Position numbers and translations under genes: made by a program | Shown: positions 9,339 through 17,846 of the stretch, piece after piece | How the letters are laid out: every line of letters begins with the position of its first letter | How positions within the stretch are numbered: the stretch's first letter is position 1 | Assembly: GCF_031456835.1 (NCBI RefSeq) | Contig: NZ_JAVDVK010000001.1 | Coordinates: forward strand, 868,001-932,000 | Length of the DNA: 64,000 nucleotides | DNA from: Leifsonia shinshuensis | Lineage (GTDB): Bacteria; Actinomycetota; Actinomycetes; Actinomycetales; Microbacteriaceae | Direction of reading: 5' to 3' | Notes under the pieces: model-generated | What the model was told of the DNA's origin: nothing | Databases searched by the model: none | The model's input: only the letters and a program-made list of their open reading frames with translations

Positions 9339-9743
9339 TCAGTCGTTCCCTTCGGTGTCTGCGGCGTCCGCCGCTGTGTCGGTGCTGTCGGTGCTGGTGC
9401 TGCTGTCGGTGCTGTCGGTGCTGTCGCCGTGGAGCCGCTGGATGCGCTGCGAGAGGAACTCCCACGTCGTCCAGAACTCGTCGAGCTGCGCGCGGCCCTG
9501 GTCGTTGAGGGAGAACACCTTGCGCGGCGGACCCTTCTCGGACGGGACCTTCGTCACGTCGACGAATCCGCGCTGCTCGATCCGGACGAGGAGCGCGTAC
9601 ACGGTGCCCTCGACGAGGTCGGTGAAGCCCTGGTCCCGCAGGCGGCCGGTGATCTCGTACCCGTACGCCGGCCGGTCCGCGAGGATCGCGAGGACCATGC
9701 CTTCGAGAGTGCCCTTCAGCATCTCCGTCATCTGGTTGCCCAT
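9339..9743 (-). CDS. PadR family transcriptional regulator
   Basis: A 134-residue winged-helix regulator: LKGTLEGMVLAILADRPAYGYEI, a recognition region ending in EGTVYALLVRIEQRG and the wing KGPPRKVFSLNDQG. It is the first gene of the exporter operon and likely an autorepressor released by the transported drug. The last about 28 residues are a low-complexity Asp-Ser-Thr repeat tail coded by tandem 9-base units (9378-9426), unusual for PadR proteins. Confidence 0.9.
   Translation of the reverse strand: MGNQMTEMLKGTLEGMVLAILADRPAYGYEITGRLRDQGFTDLVEGTVYALLVRIEQRGFVDVTKVPSEKGPPRKVFSLNDQGRAQLDEFWTTWEFLSQRIQRLHGDSTDSTDSSTSTDSTDTAADAADTEGND
9378..9426. repeat. In-frame 9-bp minisatellite in padR
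   Basis: Repeats of gtcggtgct (coding Asp-Ser-Thr on the minus strand) at 9378, 9387, 9405 and 9414, with a slightly shifted unit between. The 9-base period keeps the reading frame, so copy changes would alter only tail length. Confidence 0.8.
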
Positions 9744-9755
9744 CGGGTCAGCTCC

Positions 9756-9822
9756 TACTCAGTGATGTTGACTACTGGTAGAAAGTAACACTGAGTACCG
9801 GTACTTGGCAACACTGAATACC
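9756..9822 (-). promoter_or_regulatory. PadR operon promoter with three related operator boxes
   Basis: The box cactgagta occurs at 9789-9797, as cactgaata at 9812-9820, and inverted (tactcagtg) at 9756-9764. The first two form a 13-base direct repeat with one mismatch, 23 bases apart. On the minus strand TTGCCA (9811-9806), a 17-base spacer and TTACTT (9788-9783) form a plausible promoter covered by these boxes. This suggests autoregulation by PadR. Confidence 0.6.
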
Positions 9823-9860
9823 GAAGAATTTCGGGGGGATGCGAAACAGGGGACTGCGCG

Positions 9861-10649
9861 TCAGCCGCGGTGGCCGAGATGCTGGCGGGTCAGCTCCGCC
9901 ATCTCCTCGTCGCTCAGCTCGTCCAGGCGCCGGCCCTCGCGGCGGTCCAGGCGCATCCAGCGCACGAAGAGCAGGACGAGCACCGGCACGTCCGCGATCT
10001 CGGCGATGAACCACAGCAGGTCGCCGGAGAGGTGCTGGTCGTGCAGGGGAGTGGGGAACCAGAGTGGCAGCCGGCCGAGGATCGCCGGCGCGTGATCGAG
10101 CACCCCGTCGTTGAGCCGCAGCAGCAGCCCGGGGATCGCGTCGAGCAGCAGCTCGACGAACGCCAGCAGGAACTCCACCGTGATGAAGAACCCGGTGCGG
10201 ATGACCGAGTGGGCGGCGATCGGGAGCACCAGCAGCAGCCCGCACAGCGGAACCAGGACCGAGATCGACCACTCGGACCACACCGAGTCGCGGAGGATCG
10301 CCGCGACCGGCGTCAGGAACACCAGGAACACCGCGCAGGCGAAGGCGGGCGCGAAGATCGCGTTGCCGAACACCCGCGCGGGCCACGACCGCGTCGCCCG
10401 GTCGGCGCGCCGACGGCCTACGGGTCCCAGCGCCACCCGGGCGAGCGCAATAGGCCGGCCGAGGCTGACGAGGGCGGGCACGACGAACAGGAGCAGCGCG
10501 ATCCGGGTCGTGAACGCCCAGCGCAGGTCGGTGCTCTCCGCCCCGAGGAACCCGAAGGAGACGACGGCGTACGACCCGAGTCCGAGCGCCAGGAAGGCCA
10601 CCGTGAGCCGGGCGGGCCAGCGGTGGCCGCGCGCCCGCAGCCGGAGCAC
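9861..10649 (-). CDS. Cytochrome c oxidase assembly factor CtaG-like membrane protein, 5' end disrupted
   Basis: The readable part from GTG 10649 gives 262 residues with about six hydrophobic segments and the late motif WFPTPLHDQHLSGDLLWFIAE, typical of CtaG/Caa3-type assembly proteins that help insert copper into haem-copper oxidases. The same frame continues upstream to about 10775 and encodes the family's usual first segment (LLTTWSFDP, then a Leu/Ala-rich membrane helix), but it contains no start codon before a stop at about 10783. An ATG at 10776 is one base out of frame; removing one G from the run opposite 10772-10774 would restore a start. Either a real frameshift or a sequence error. 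Confidence 0.7.
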   Translation of the reverse strand: MLRLRARGHRWPARLTVAFLALGLGSYAVVSFGFLGAESTDLRWAFTTRIALLLFVVPALVSLGRPIALARVALGPVGRRRADRATRSWPARVFGNAIFAPAFACAVFLVFLTPVAAILRDSVWSEWSISVLVPLCGLLLVLPIAAHSVIRTGFFITVEFLLAFVELLLDAIPGLLLRLNDGVLDHAPAILGRLPLWFPTPLHDQHLSGDLLWFIAEIADVPVLVLLFVRWMRLDRREGRRLDELSDEEMAELTRQHLGHRG

Positions 10650-10829
10650 CCCCAGCAGGTAGAGCGCAGCGGCCGCGGCCAGCAGGGCTGCCGCGGCGGG
10701 GTCGAACGACCAGGTCGTCAGGAGGACGGAGAGGGGTGGCGTGGGCTGCTCCGATCGGTGGGCGTCGTGCTCCCATTCTCACCCGTCCGGCGCTGTGCTC
10801 CGTGCCGCGCGCCGTGCGAAGCTGAGCGC

Positions 10830-11459
10830 ATGCAGCTCCTGACCGAGGGCGTGTACCGCCTGCAGAAGGCGACCGGCGCCAACGCCTACCTGATCGACAC
10901 TGGCGACTCGTCGGTCGTCGTGGACACCGGGACGCGCGGGGGAGCGTCCGCCCTGGCCGCCGAGCTGCGCGACGAGCGCGGGGTGTCGCCGGTGACCGAC
11001 ATCGTGCTGACGCACTACGACCCGGACCACGCGGGCACGGCGGCGGTGCTGCAGCGGCAGACCGGCGCACGGGTGTGGATCGGCGAGAGGGATGCGCGCA
11101 TCCTGCGCGGTCAGGATGCACCGCCGACCCGGTTCCGCCGCTTCCTCGCCCGGGTGTGGCCGCGGAGCGAGGTGCCCGCCGACCTCCAGGAGCTGTCCGC
11201 CACGGAGGAGACCGAGGTCGCGCCCGGAGTGGTCGCCATCCCGGCGCCCGGCCACACGCCGGGACACGTCATCGTGGCGTGGCGCGGCATCGTGTTCGCG
11301 GGCGACTCGGTGCGCGTGTCGAAGGGCCGCCTGGTACAGATGCCGGGCGTGCTCACCAGCGACCGGGCACAGGCGGAGGAGACGGAACGTCTCATCGCCG
11401 CCCGCTCACCCCGCCTCGTCTGCCCGGGCCACGGCAAGCCGGGGCGCATCACGGCCTGA
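10830..11459 (+). CDS. MBL-fold metallo-hydrolase
   Basis: A 209-residue metallo-beta-lactamase fold protein. The metal motif is H62-x-D-x-D66-H67 (THYDPDHAG), in which the usual second histidine of HxHxDH is aspartate, a known sub-pattern. Later ligands appear as PAPGHTPGH and AGDS, with a final PGHGKPG. It is divergent from the CtaG-like gene. Substrate unknown; this class ranges from thioesterases to lactonases. Confidence 0.85.
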   Translation: MQLLTEGVYRLQKATGANAYLIDTGDSSVVVDTGTRGGASALAAELRDERGVSPVTDIVLTHYDPDHAGTAAVLQRQTGARVWIGERDARILRGQDAPPTRFRRFLARVWPRSEVPADLQELSATEETEVAPGVVAIPAPGHTPGHVIVAWRGIVFAGDSVRVSKGRLVQMPGVLTSDRAQAEETERLIAARSPRLVCPGHGKPGRITA

Positions 11460-11499
11460 CGGCGCCGGCGCCGGCGCCGCGTGCCGCGTGTCTCCGCGC

Positions 11500-13371
11500 C
11501 TACGGCACCACGATCTCGAAGTCCGGGTCGCCCGGGTCGAGCACCGCGGTGAGCCGCGTCAGCACACTGGCGTCGCCGTCGAGGGTGAGACCCGGGGATG
11601 CGGTGTCTCCGGCGGCGAGGGCCAGGAACCGCGGGTGCGTCGCCGTCAGGTGCAGCTGCGCATCCGCGGCGGGCTCCTTCTCGACGTGCACCAGGACCCC
11701 GTTGTGCAGGGTGATGCGGAAGCTGCGGCCCAGGTCGCTGAACGTGACGTCCATCGCCAGGTCGAGGTCCCAGGCCGCCGGACCGTCGATCTGGATCGCG
11801 ATGGCGTCGAAGAGCTGGTCGGGGGAGAGGTGGGCGACGATCGTCGGCGCGTTGGCCTGGATCGGCGTCCCGAAGTTGCCGTCGCGCAGCTCGGTGGCGC
11901 CGGAGAGGTAGAAGTTGCGCCAGGTGGCGTTCTCCGCGCCGTAGCCGAGCTGCTCGTAGGTGTCCGCGAGCAGCGCCTTCGCCTCGTCGTTCTGCGGATC
12001 GGCGAACACGGCCGTGTCGAGCACGGTCGCCGCCCAGCGGTAGTCGCCGGCGGCGTAGGCCTCCCGGCCGCCGGCGATCAGCGCATCCACCCCGCCGACG
12101 AGCGCCGCCCAGCGCTGCGCCTGCTCCACCGGGGGATGCGGCCACAGCCGCGACGGGTTCCCGTCGAAGAACCCCATGTAGCGCTGGTAGATCGCCCGGA
12201 CGTTGTGCGACACCGAGCCGTAGTATCCGTGCGTGCTCCACTCCGCCTCCAGCGCCGGCGGCATCCGGAAGCCCTCGGCGATCTCGGCGCCGTTCAGCCC
12301 CTGGTTGAGCAGCCGCAGTGTCTGGTCGTGCAGGTAGGCGTACAGGTCGCGCTGCACGCCCAGGAAGTGGAGGATGCGGTCGTTGCCCCAGGTGGGCCAG
12401 TGGTGGGAGGCGAACAGCACATCCGACCGGCCGGCGAACTGCTCGATCGCCTCGGTGAGGTACCGCGACCACATCCGCGGATCGCGCACGAGCGCGCCGC
12501 GCAGCGTGAGCAGATTGTGGAGGTTGTGAGTAGCGTTCTCGGCCATGCACAGCGCCCGGAAGCGCGGCAGGTAGAAGTGCATCTCCGCCGGCGCCTCCGA
12601 GTTCGGGGCGAGCTGGAACTCGAACTCGACCCCGTCGATGGTGTGCCGGAGGTTCTCCGGAGTGATGCTCAGGGTCGGCGGCAGGATCCCCGGGGTGCCG
12701 ATGGAGTTCGTCGGGCCCAGGCCCGAGCCGACCTGGCCGAGCGGGCCGCGGGGGAGCACGGCGCCGTACATGTAGCTCGCCCGCCGGGCCATCGCGGTGC
12801 CCGCGTAGACGTTCTCCTCGATGGCATGCTCGAGGAACCCCTCCGGCGCGACGACGGCGACCCGGCCCGCCTCGACGTCAGCCGGGTCGACGATGCCGAG
12901 CACGCCGCCGAAGTGGTCGATGTGCGAGTGGGTGAAGATCACGGCGGCCACCGGCCGGTCGCCGCGGTGCGCCCGGTAGAGCTCGAGCGCCGCCGCGGCG
13001 GTCTCCTGCGACACCAGCGGGTCCACGACGATGACGCCGGTGTCGCCCTCGATGAGCGACATCACCGACAAGTCGAACCCCCGCACCTGGTACAACCCGT
13101 CGACCACCTCGTACAGCCCGTGGCGCCGGATGAGCTCGCCCTGCCTCCACAGGCTCGGGTTCACGGAGTCGGGCGCGTCCCCGGTGAGGAACTCGAAGTC
13201 GGAGGGGTCGAACACCACCGTCCCGTCGGCGCGCCGGATCGCGGGGTCGTCGCGGGTGCCCAGGAAGCCGCGGTCAGCGTCCGCGAAGTCCGCGGTGTCG
13301 CGGAACTCCGCTCGGTCGAGCCACGCCCGGTTCGCGGTGACGATGGATTCGGTCGGCTGGTTCTGCGGCAT
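11500..13371 (-). CDS. SdsA/BDS1-type alkyl sulfatase
   Basis: A 623-residue protein with the full architecture of type III alkylsulfatases: an N-terminal MBL domain with H148-x-H150-x-D152-H153 (THSHIDHFGG), the central dimerisation helices (residues about 400-500), and a C-terminal SCP2-like domain that binds the alkyl chain. These zinc enzymes cut primary alkyl sulfates such as SDS to alcohol and sulfate. There is no signal peptide, so it is cytoplasmic if the start is right. The ribosome site GGGAGGG lies 6 bases before ATG 13371. Confidence 0.9.
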   Translation of the reverse strand: MPQNQPTESIVTANRAWLDRAEFRDTADFADADRGFLGTRDDPAIRRADGTVVFDPSDFEFLTGDAPDSVNPSLWRQGELIRRHGLYEVVDGLYQVRGFDLSVMSLIEGDTGVIVVDPLVSQETAAAALELYRAHRGDRPVAAVIFTHSHIDHFGGVLGIVDPADVEAGRVAVVAPEGFLEHAIEENVYAGTAMARRASYMYGAVLPRGPLGQVGSGLGPTNSIGTPGILPPTLSITPENLRHTIDGVEFEFQLAPNSEAPAEMHFYLPRFRALCMAENATHNLHNLLTLRGALVRDPRMWSRYLTEAIEQFAGRSDVLFASHHWPTWGNDRILHFLGVQRDLYAYLHDQTLRLLNQGLNGAEIAEGFRMPPALEAEWSTHGYYGSVSHNVRAIYQRYMGFFDGNPSRLWPHPPVEQAQRWAALVGGVDALIAGGREAYAAGDYRWAATVLDTAVFADPQNDEAKALLADTYEQLGYGAENATWRNFYLSGATELRDGNFGTPIQANAPTIVAHLSPDQLFDAIAIQIDGPAAWDLDLAMDVTFSDLGRSFRITLHNGVLVHVEKEPAADAQLHLTATHPRFLALAAGDTASPGLTLDGDASVLTRLTAVLDPGDPDFEIVVP

Positions 13372-13451
13372 GTCACGCCCTCCCGTGATGGTGCGGTTTC
13401 TGCGCACAGCATCCCGTCGGACGGCGGTCCGCGGCTAGACCGCATCGCGGG

Positions 13452-14162
13452 TCAGAGCCGCAGGCGCCGCTCCACGATGGCGGAGGAGACCACCGAGATG
13501 CCCTGCCGGTTGCGTCGCGCGTGGTCGCGGATCAGCTCGAACGCCCGGTCGATCGACACGCCACGGGTCTGGGCGACGACGCCCTTCGCCTGTTCGATCA
13601 CGATGCGGCTGTTCAGCGCGAACTGCAGCTGCTGACGGATCGCGTCGCTCTCCGCCAGTGTGCGCTGGTGCAGGATGCCGATGGTCGCCACATCGGCGAA
13701 GGCCTGGGCCGCGACCAGGTCGTCTTCGGGCAGGTCGCCGGGGGAGGTGCGGAAGAGGTTGAGCGTGCCGATGGTCTGATCGCGAAGGCGCATGGGGATC
13801 GCGTCGATCGCCGCGAAGCCCTGCTCGTCGGCGCGCTCACGGAACGCCTGCCAGCGCTCGGGGACCTCTGAGATGTCCGGCACCGACACCACGGCCCCCG
13901 AGGTGAAGCTCTCGATGCACGGGCCGGCGTAGGCGCTCAGCTGCATCACCTCGACCAGCCGGCTGGCTTCGCTGGTGGACGCGATCAGGTCCAGTTCGCC
14001 CCTCTCGTCGGCGAGCATCACGCCCGCCGCCGACGCGCCGAGCCAGCGGCTCGACGAATCGACGAGGTTCTGCAGCAGGTCCACGACGTCGTAGTCGGCG
14101 ACCATCGTGTCCGCCAGGCCGGCGAACGCCCGCAGCATGCCCTGCTCCCTTGTCAGCGTCAT
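13452..14162 (-). CDS. GAF-ANTAR transcription antitermination regulator (second of pair)
   Basis: A 236-residue protein: GAF domain about residues 20-170 (YAGPCIESFTSG, DAIPMRLRDQTIGTLNLF) and ANTAR domain about 180-232 (IVIEQAKGVVAQTRGVSIDRAFELIRDHAR split by conserved Ala/Arg positions). ANTAR domains bind paired RNA hairpins and prevent termination, with the GAF domain as sensor. It overlaps the preceding GAF-ANTAR gene by four bases (ATGA), so the two are co-translated. Targets are not visible here. Confidence 0.88.
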   Translation of the reverse strand: MTLTREQGMLRAFAGLADTMVADYDVVDLLQNLVDSSSRWLGASAAGVMLADERGELDLIASTSEASRLVEVMQLSAYAGPCIESFTSGAVVSVPDISEVPERWQAFRERADEQGFAAIDAIPMRLRDQTIGTLNLFRTSPGDLPEDDLVAAQAFADVATIGILHQRTLAESDAIRQQLQFALNSRIVIEQAKGVVAQTRGVSIDRAFELIRDHARRNRQGISVVSSAIVERRLRL

Positions 14163-14848
14163 CGCGGCCCGCTCCCGCCTGCGTTCGAGCTCCCGAAATC
14201 GAGCCGTCCCTCGAGGACCTCCCGGGAGACCTCCATCATCGATCGATCGGTCGCGTAGGCGTGCGCCTGAATGATCATCAGTGCGTCGTCGGCGTCGACA
14301 TCCAGCTGGGCCAGCACCATCCCGGTGGCCTGGTGCACGACCCGGCGCGAGAACGGGTTGTCGTCCTGCGACCGGAGTTCGTCGGACATCGTGCTCAGGG
14401 CGTCGTGCAGGATGCGGCGGGCCGCCAGCTCCGCGAGCCGGCCGGCGTGCCGGGTGTCCGCTTCGTCCAGCATCAGCGGTTCCCGGGCGTACATGTCGAC
14501 CGCGCCGATCTGGAGCGGACCGATGAGCATCGGGAAGGCGAACAGTGCGGCGACGCCGACGTCCAGCGCAGCGGGACTGAACGTCGGCCAGAGCGACGTC
14601 GGTCGTTCCCTCAGGTCCGGTTCGAACACCGGGCGGCGCGAGCGCAGTGCATCCCAGCACGGCCCCTCGCCGAGGTCGAACTGCAGTTCATCGAGGCGGG
14701 CGGCGACAGTATCGCTGGCGGACACCGTCTCCGTGCCGAGGAGGTCGCCGATGGTCGAGACCGCGGTTCCCGCCACGGGGAGCGCCTCCATGAAGACACG
14801 GGCGTAGTCGTCGCGCGCCAGCTCCGTATCGTGCCCGTCGTCGCTCAT
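14159..14848 (-). CDS. GAF-ANTAR transcription antitermination regulator (first of pair)
   Basis: A 229-residue protein starting MSDDGHDTEL: GAF domain with DLGEGPCWDAL and IGAVDMYAREP, then an ANTAR-like C-terminus (VVHQATGMVLAQLDVDADDALMII, HAYATDRSMMEVSREV). It has no N-terminal kinase or receiver domain. Together with the downstream gene it forms a tandem pair, which could heterodimerise. An alternative start five residues upstream exists. Confidence 0.85.
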   Translation of the reverse strand: MSDDGHDTELARDDYARVFMEALPVAGTAVSTIGDLLGTETVSASDTVAARLDELQFDLGEGPCWDALRSRRPVFEPDLRERPTSLWPTFSPAALDVGVAALFAFPMLIGPLQIGAVDMYAREPLMLDEADTRHAGRLAELAARRILHDALSTMSDELRSQDDNPFSRRVVHQATGMVLAQLDVDADDALMIIQAHAYATDRSMMEVSREVLEGRLDFGSSNAGGSGPR

Positions 14849-14891
14849 GCGGCCGCTCTCCATTCCGCCAACGCTATCGAATCCATCACGC

Positions 14892-15263
14892 TCAGGAGTG
14901 CCGCGGCCGCAGATCCTGCAGATGCGGCGATGCGGTCGCGAGGGTGATGGAGTCGGTCTCGATCGTGGTCACGCTGTCCTCCGTCATGATCAGCAGACCC
15001 TTCGAGCTGTTGGCGGAGTTCATCAGTGCTTCGACCCAGTCGGAGTTGATCTTCGGGAAGCGGCTGCCGCTGAACTTGAAGTACAGGTTCTGGGTGGGGT
15101 GGATCCAGATGGAACTGTGGCCGTCTCCGGTCTCGGGCGAGTCCCGCCACGCCATGAAGAAGCTCTCCCCGCGGCGGACCTTCTGCGCGATGACGATCTG
15201 CAGGTGGGCGAGCAGCCGGTCTTCGAACTCGATCACGACCCCGTCGTAGCGCAGCGTGCCCAT
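14892..15263 (-). CDS. Small conserved-looking hypothetical protein (DUF7882-like)
   Basis: A 123-residue protein beginning MGTLRYDGVVIEFEDRLL with FMAWRDS, IWIHPTQNLYFKFSG and a C-terminal LATASPHL. Proteins with this N-terminus are frequent in Microbacteriaceae and are sometimes mislabelled as ATP-dependent DNA ligase; no ligase motif (KxDG) is present here. It reads like a small beta-rich protein. Ribosome site AAGGGAG before ATG 15263. Function unknown. Confidence 0.65.
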   Translation of the reverse strand: MGTLRYDGVVIEFEDRLLAHLQIVIAQKVRRGESFFMAWRDSPETGDGHSSIWIHPTQNLYFKFSGSRFPKINSDWVEALMNSANSSKGLLIMTEDSVTTIETDSITLATASPHLQDLRPRHS

Positions 15264-15290
15264 GGGGTGCTCCCTTCGATCCCCTCCACG

Positions 15291-15698
15291 TCAACTGTGC
15301 TCGCGCGCCGCGGGAAAGTCCATATCCAGATCGGGCCAGTCGGCGGCCAGGTCGGCGAACGAGAACGGGACGCCGTGGGGCATGGCGAGCAGTGCGGAGC
15401 GCGTCCGCAGATCGTCGAGCGTGGCCCGGTCGGCCAGCTCGGCGCGATCGGTCGCCGGGACGGACGCTTCGTGTTCTGTGACGGGTGCGTCGGCGGTGGC
15501 GGTGTCCACCGTGCTGGCATCCATCAGCCAGCCCACCATGAAGGCCGCCCGGCCGACGCCGCCGCCGGGAAGCGCCACGGGGATGTCGACCACGTCGACC
15601 TGACCCCGGCGCGCCAGTTCGAGGGCGTACGACTGCACCGCTTCGGCGATCGCGGTGCCGGTGTGGAAGGACGCGGATCGCGTCGCAACGGTTTTCAT
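15291..15698 (-). CDS. Hypothetical protein
   Basis: A 135-residue protein with an excellent ribosome site (GAAAGGAGGGGAC) before ATG 15698. The N-terminal half (SFHTGTAIAEAVQSYALELARRG) looks folded, with VDIPVALPGGGVGRAAFMVGW; the C-terminus is acidic. It lies 27 bases upstream of the previous small gene in the same direction, so they probably form a two-gene unit. No family recognised. Confidence 0.6.
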   Translation of the reverse strand: MKTVATRSASFHTGTAIAEAVQSYALELARRGQVDVVDIPVALPGGGVGRAAFMVGWLMDASTVDTATADAPVTEHEASVPATDRAELADRATLDDLRTRSALLAMPHGVPFSFADLAADWPDLDMDFPAAREHS

Positions 15699-15890
15699 GT
15701 CCCCTCCTTTCGTCGTGAGACGCCAGGGTCCGGGCATGTCTTCACTGAGTACGTAACCCGCGTCGGTGGGAGCAGTCAAGCGGGTGCTGCACCATGAGAT
15801 CCGGGCTGCTGTCGAAATCCCCGGTCGGTGTTCGTAGCAGGGGTGAGGCCGGCACTGCCGGAGGCAACGCGATCCAGGGAGGATGTGACC

Positions 15891-16220
15891 ATGCAGTATC
15901 TCGTCAACGTCATCGACAACCGCAGCGAATCGGGGACCGAGGAGGAGGCCGTCGCCATCGACGCCTTCAACGACCGTCTGCGCGCGGGCGGTCATTGGGT
16001 GTTCGCCGCGGGGCTCGCCGATCCGACCGTATCCACCGTCATCGACGGCCGCGGCGAGGAGCCGGTCTTCACCGACGGCCCGTTCGTGGAGACCAAGGAG
16101 TGGGCGGCCGGATTCTGGATCATCGAGGCCTCCGACCTCGACGTCGCACTGTCGCTCATGGCCGACGGCTCGAAGGCGTGCAACCGCCGGCTCGAGCTGC
16201 GACCCCTGCTGGTCGCGTGA
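15891..16220 (+). CDS. DGPF/YCII protein, partner of ECF42-like sigma factor
   Basis: A 109-residue YCII-fold protein with FTDGPFVETKEWAAGFWIIE. Its stop overlaps the sigma-factor start (GTGA), so the two are translationally coupled. DGPF genes are the standard neighbours of the ECF42 sigma group and are thought to be part of its regulon or signalling. The ribosome site AGGGAGGATG precedes ATG 15891. Confidence 0.88.
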   Translation: MQYLVNVIDNRSESGTEEEAVAIDAFNDRLRAGGHWVFAAGLADPTVSTVIDGRGEEPVFTDGPFVETKEWAAGFWIIEASDLDVALSLMADGSKACNRRLELRPLLVA

Positions 16221-17428
16221 CCGACGCGCGTGACGCGCTCACCCGGGCACACCGCGAGGAGTGGTCCCGGGTGGTCGCGACGCTCGCCAAGCGGTTCGGC
16301 AGCCTGGACATCGCCGAGGAGGCGGCCGCGGAGGCGTTCGCAGTCGCCGCCGAGCGCTGGCCGGCCGACGGCATCCCGCCGAGCCCGGGCGCGTGGCTGA
16401 GCACCACCGCAACGCGCAAGGCCATCGACCGGCTACGCCGGGAGGGCGTCGGAGAAGCGAGACAGAGGGAGGCGCTGCTCGTGCACGATCCGCACCCTGC
16501 GCCGGTCGGCGCGATCGATGACGACCGGCTGCGGCTCATCTTCACCTGCTGCCACCCGGCGCTGTCCGTCGAGGCCCGCGTGGCTCTGACGCTGCGCATG
16601 GTCGGCGGTCTTTCGGTGCCGGAGATCGCCCGCGCGTTCCTGGTGCAGGACACCACGATGGGCGCCCGCATCACCCGAGCCAAGGCCAAGATCGCCGCTG
16701 CGCGCATCCCGTACCGGGTGCCGGCCCGCGAGGACCTGCCGCGCCGGGTGGATGCGGTGCTCACCGTCCTCTTCCTCATCTTCAACGAGGGGTACCTGGC
16801 CTCGAGCGCGGACGCCGGGCCGGTCCGTGCGGAGCTCACCGGCGAGGCCCTGCGGATGGCACGGCTGCTGCACACCCTGCTCCCGCACGACGGCGAGGTC
16901 GCCGGGCTGCTGGCGTTGATGCTGCTCATCGAGGCTCGGCGTGATGCGCGGGTGTCGTCCGCCGGCGAGCTGGTCCCGCTGGGGGAGCAGGACCGTGGCG
17001 TCTGGGATGCGCGGCTCATCGCGGAGGGACACGCCCTGGTGCGCGAACGGCTGGCGTCCGGTGTCGCGCCCGGGCGCCACCAGCTGCTCGCGGCGATCAA
17101 CGCGGTGCACACGGACGGCGAGACGACCGACTGGACCCAGGTCGTCGCCCTCTACGACCAGCTGGTGCGGCTCGACCCGTCGCCGATCGTCCGCCTGAAC
17201 CGGGCGGTCGCCCTCGGCGAGCGCGACGGCGCCGCGTCGGCCCTCTCCGAGTTCGACGCGCTCGAACCGGAGCTGTCGGGTTACCACGCGTATCAGGCGG
17301 CGCGGGCGGCCCTGCTGGTGCGCGTGGGACGCCTGGCGGAGGCGCGCGACGCGTACGACGCCGCGATCGCGACAACGGCGAACCGCGCCGAGATCGCCTA
17401 CCTCGCCCGGCGGCGCGACGACCTCTGA
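16217..17428 (+). CDS. ECF42-like RNA polymerase sigma factor with C-terminal TPR-like extension
   Basis: A 403-residue sigma factor starting at GTG 16217. Sigma region 2 is at about residues 10-75 (FGSLDIAEEAAAEAF, PPSPGAWLSTTATRKAIDRLRR). Region 4 is at about 105-165 (FTCCHPAL, LTLRMVGGLSVPEIARAFLV, ITRAKAKI). The rest (about 180-403) is the long helical extension characteristic of ECF42, with LIFNEGYLASS and LNRAVALGERDG repeats. No anti-sigma gene is adjacent, as expected for this group, where the extension replaces it. It would direct RNA polymerase to ECF42-type promoters; no matching promoter could be assigned in the window. Confidence 0.9.
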   Translation: MTDARDALTRAHREEWSRVVATLAKRFGSLDIAEEAAAEAFAVAAERWPADGIPPSPGAWLSTTATRKAIDRLRREGVGEARQREALLVHDPHPAPVGAIDDDRLRLIFTCCHPALSVEARVALTLRMVGGLSVPEIARAFLVQDTTMGARITRAKAKIAAARIPYRVPAREDLPRRVDAVLTVLFLIFNEGYLASSADAGPVRAELTGEALRMARLLHTLLPHDGEVAGLLALMLLIEARRDARVSSAGELVPLGEQDRGVWDARLIAEGHALVRERLASGVAPGRHQLLAAINAVHTDGETTDWTQVVALYDQLVRLDPSPIVRLNRAVALGERDGAASALSEFDALEPELSGYHAYQAARAALLVRVGRLAEARDAYDAAIATTANRAEIAYLARRRDDL

Positions 17429-17434
17429 GGGTCG

Positions 17435-17803
17435 TCACTTCTTGGCCAGCGTTCCGACCTTCTGACCGCCGTTGGCGTACACGACGAGCTCGTCGCCCGA
17501 CACTTTCGCCGTGTGCGCGCGGCTCAGCCACGGGTTGACGCCCTCGCACGCCTTCAGGGTGGACGCGAACGGCCCGAACGTGAAGGTGTCGCCGCTCACG
17601 GTGCCCGTGCCGGAGAGCTCGTTGCAGCCGTCCGACCCGGAGAAACCCCCGTCCGCGGTGATCGTCAGGTGGGGCTGCCCGGTGGCGGTCGAACCCCACG
17701 AGCCGGTGAACCCGGAACCCGCCGACGAGCATCCACCCAGGGCGAGCGCGCTGAGCGCGACCAGGACGGTGAGGGTCACGGTGAGCTTGCGCGTGCGAAT
17801 CAT
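17435..17803 (-). CDS. META/HslJ-domain lipoprotein
   Basis: A 122-residue secreted lipoprotein: basic N-terminus (MIRTRK), hydrophobic stretch and lipobox LGGC at about residue 23-26. The mature part (SGSDGCNELSGTG, FGPFASTLKACEG) matches the META-domain pattern of HslJ-like proteins, with a likely disulfide pair of cysteines. It is convergent with the sigma-factor gene, seven bases apart, and could be affected by its transcription. Confidence 0.75.
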   Translation of the reverse strand: MIRTRKLTVTLTVLVALSALALGGCSSAGSGFTGSWGSTATGQPHLTITADGGFSGSDGCNELSGTGTVSGDTFTFGPFASTLKACEGVNPWLSRAHTAKVSGDELVVYANGGQKVGTLAKK

Positions 17804-17846
17804 GGGATCACCGTAGAGCGCGGGCGCCGTCGGCAGTAGACAGCCG

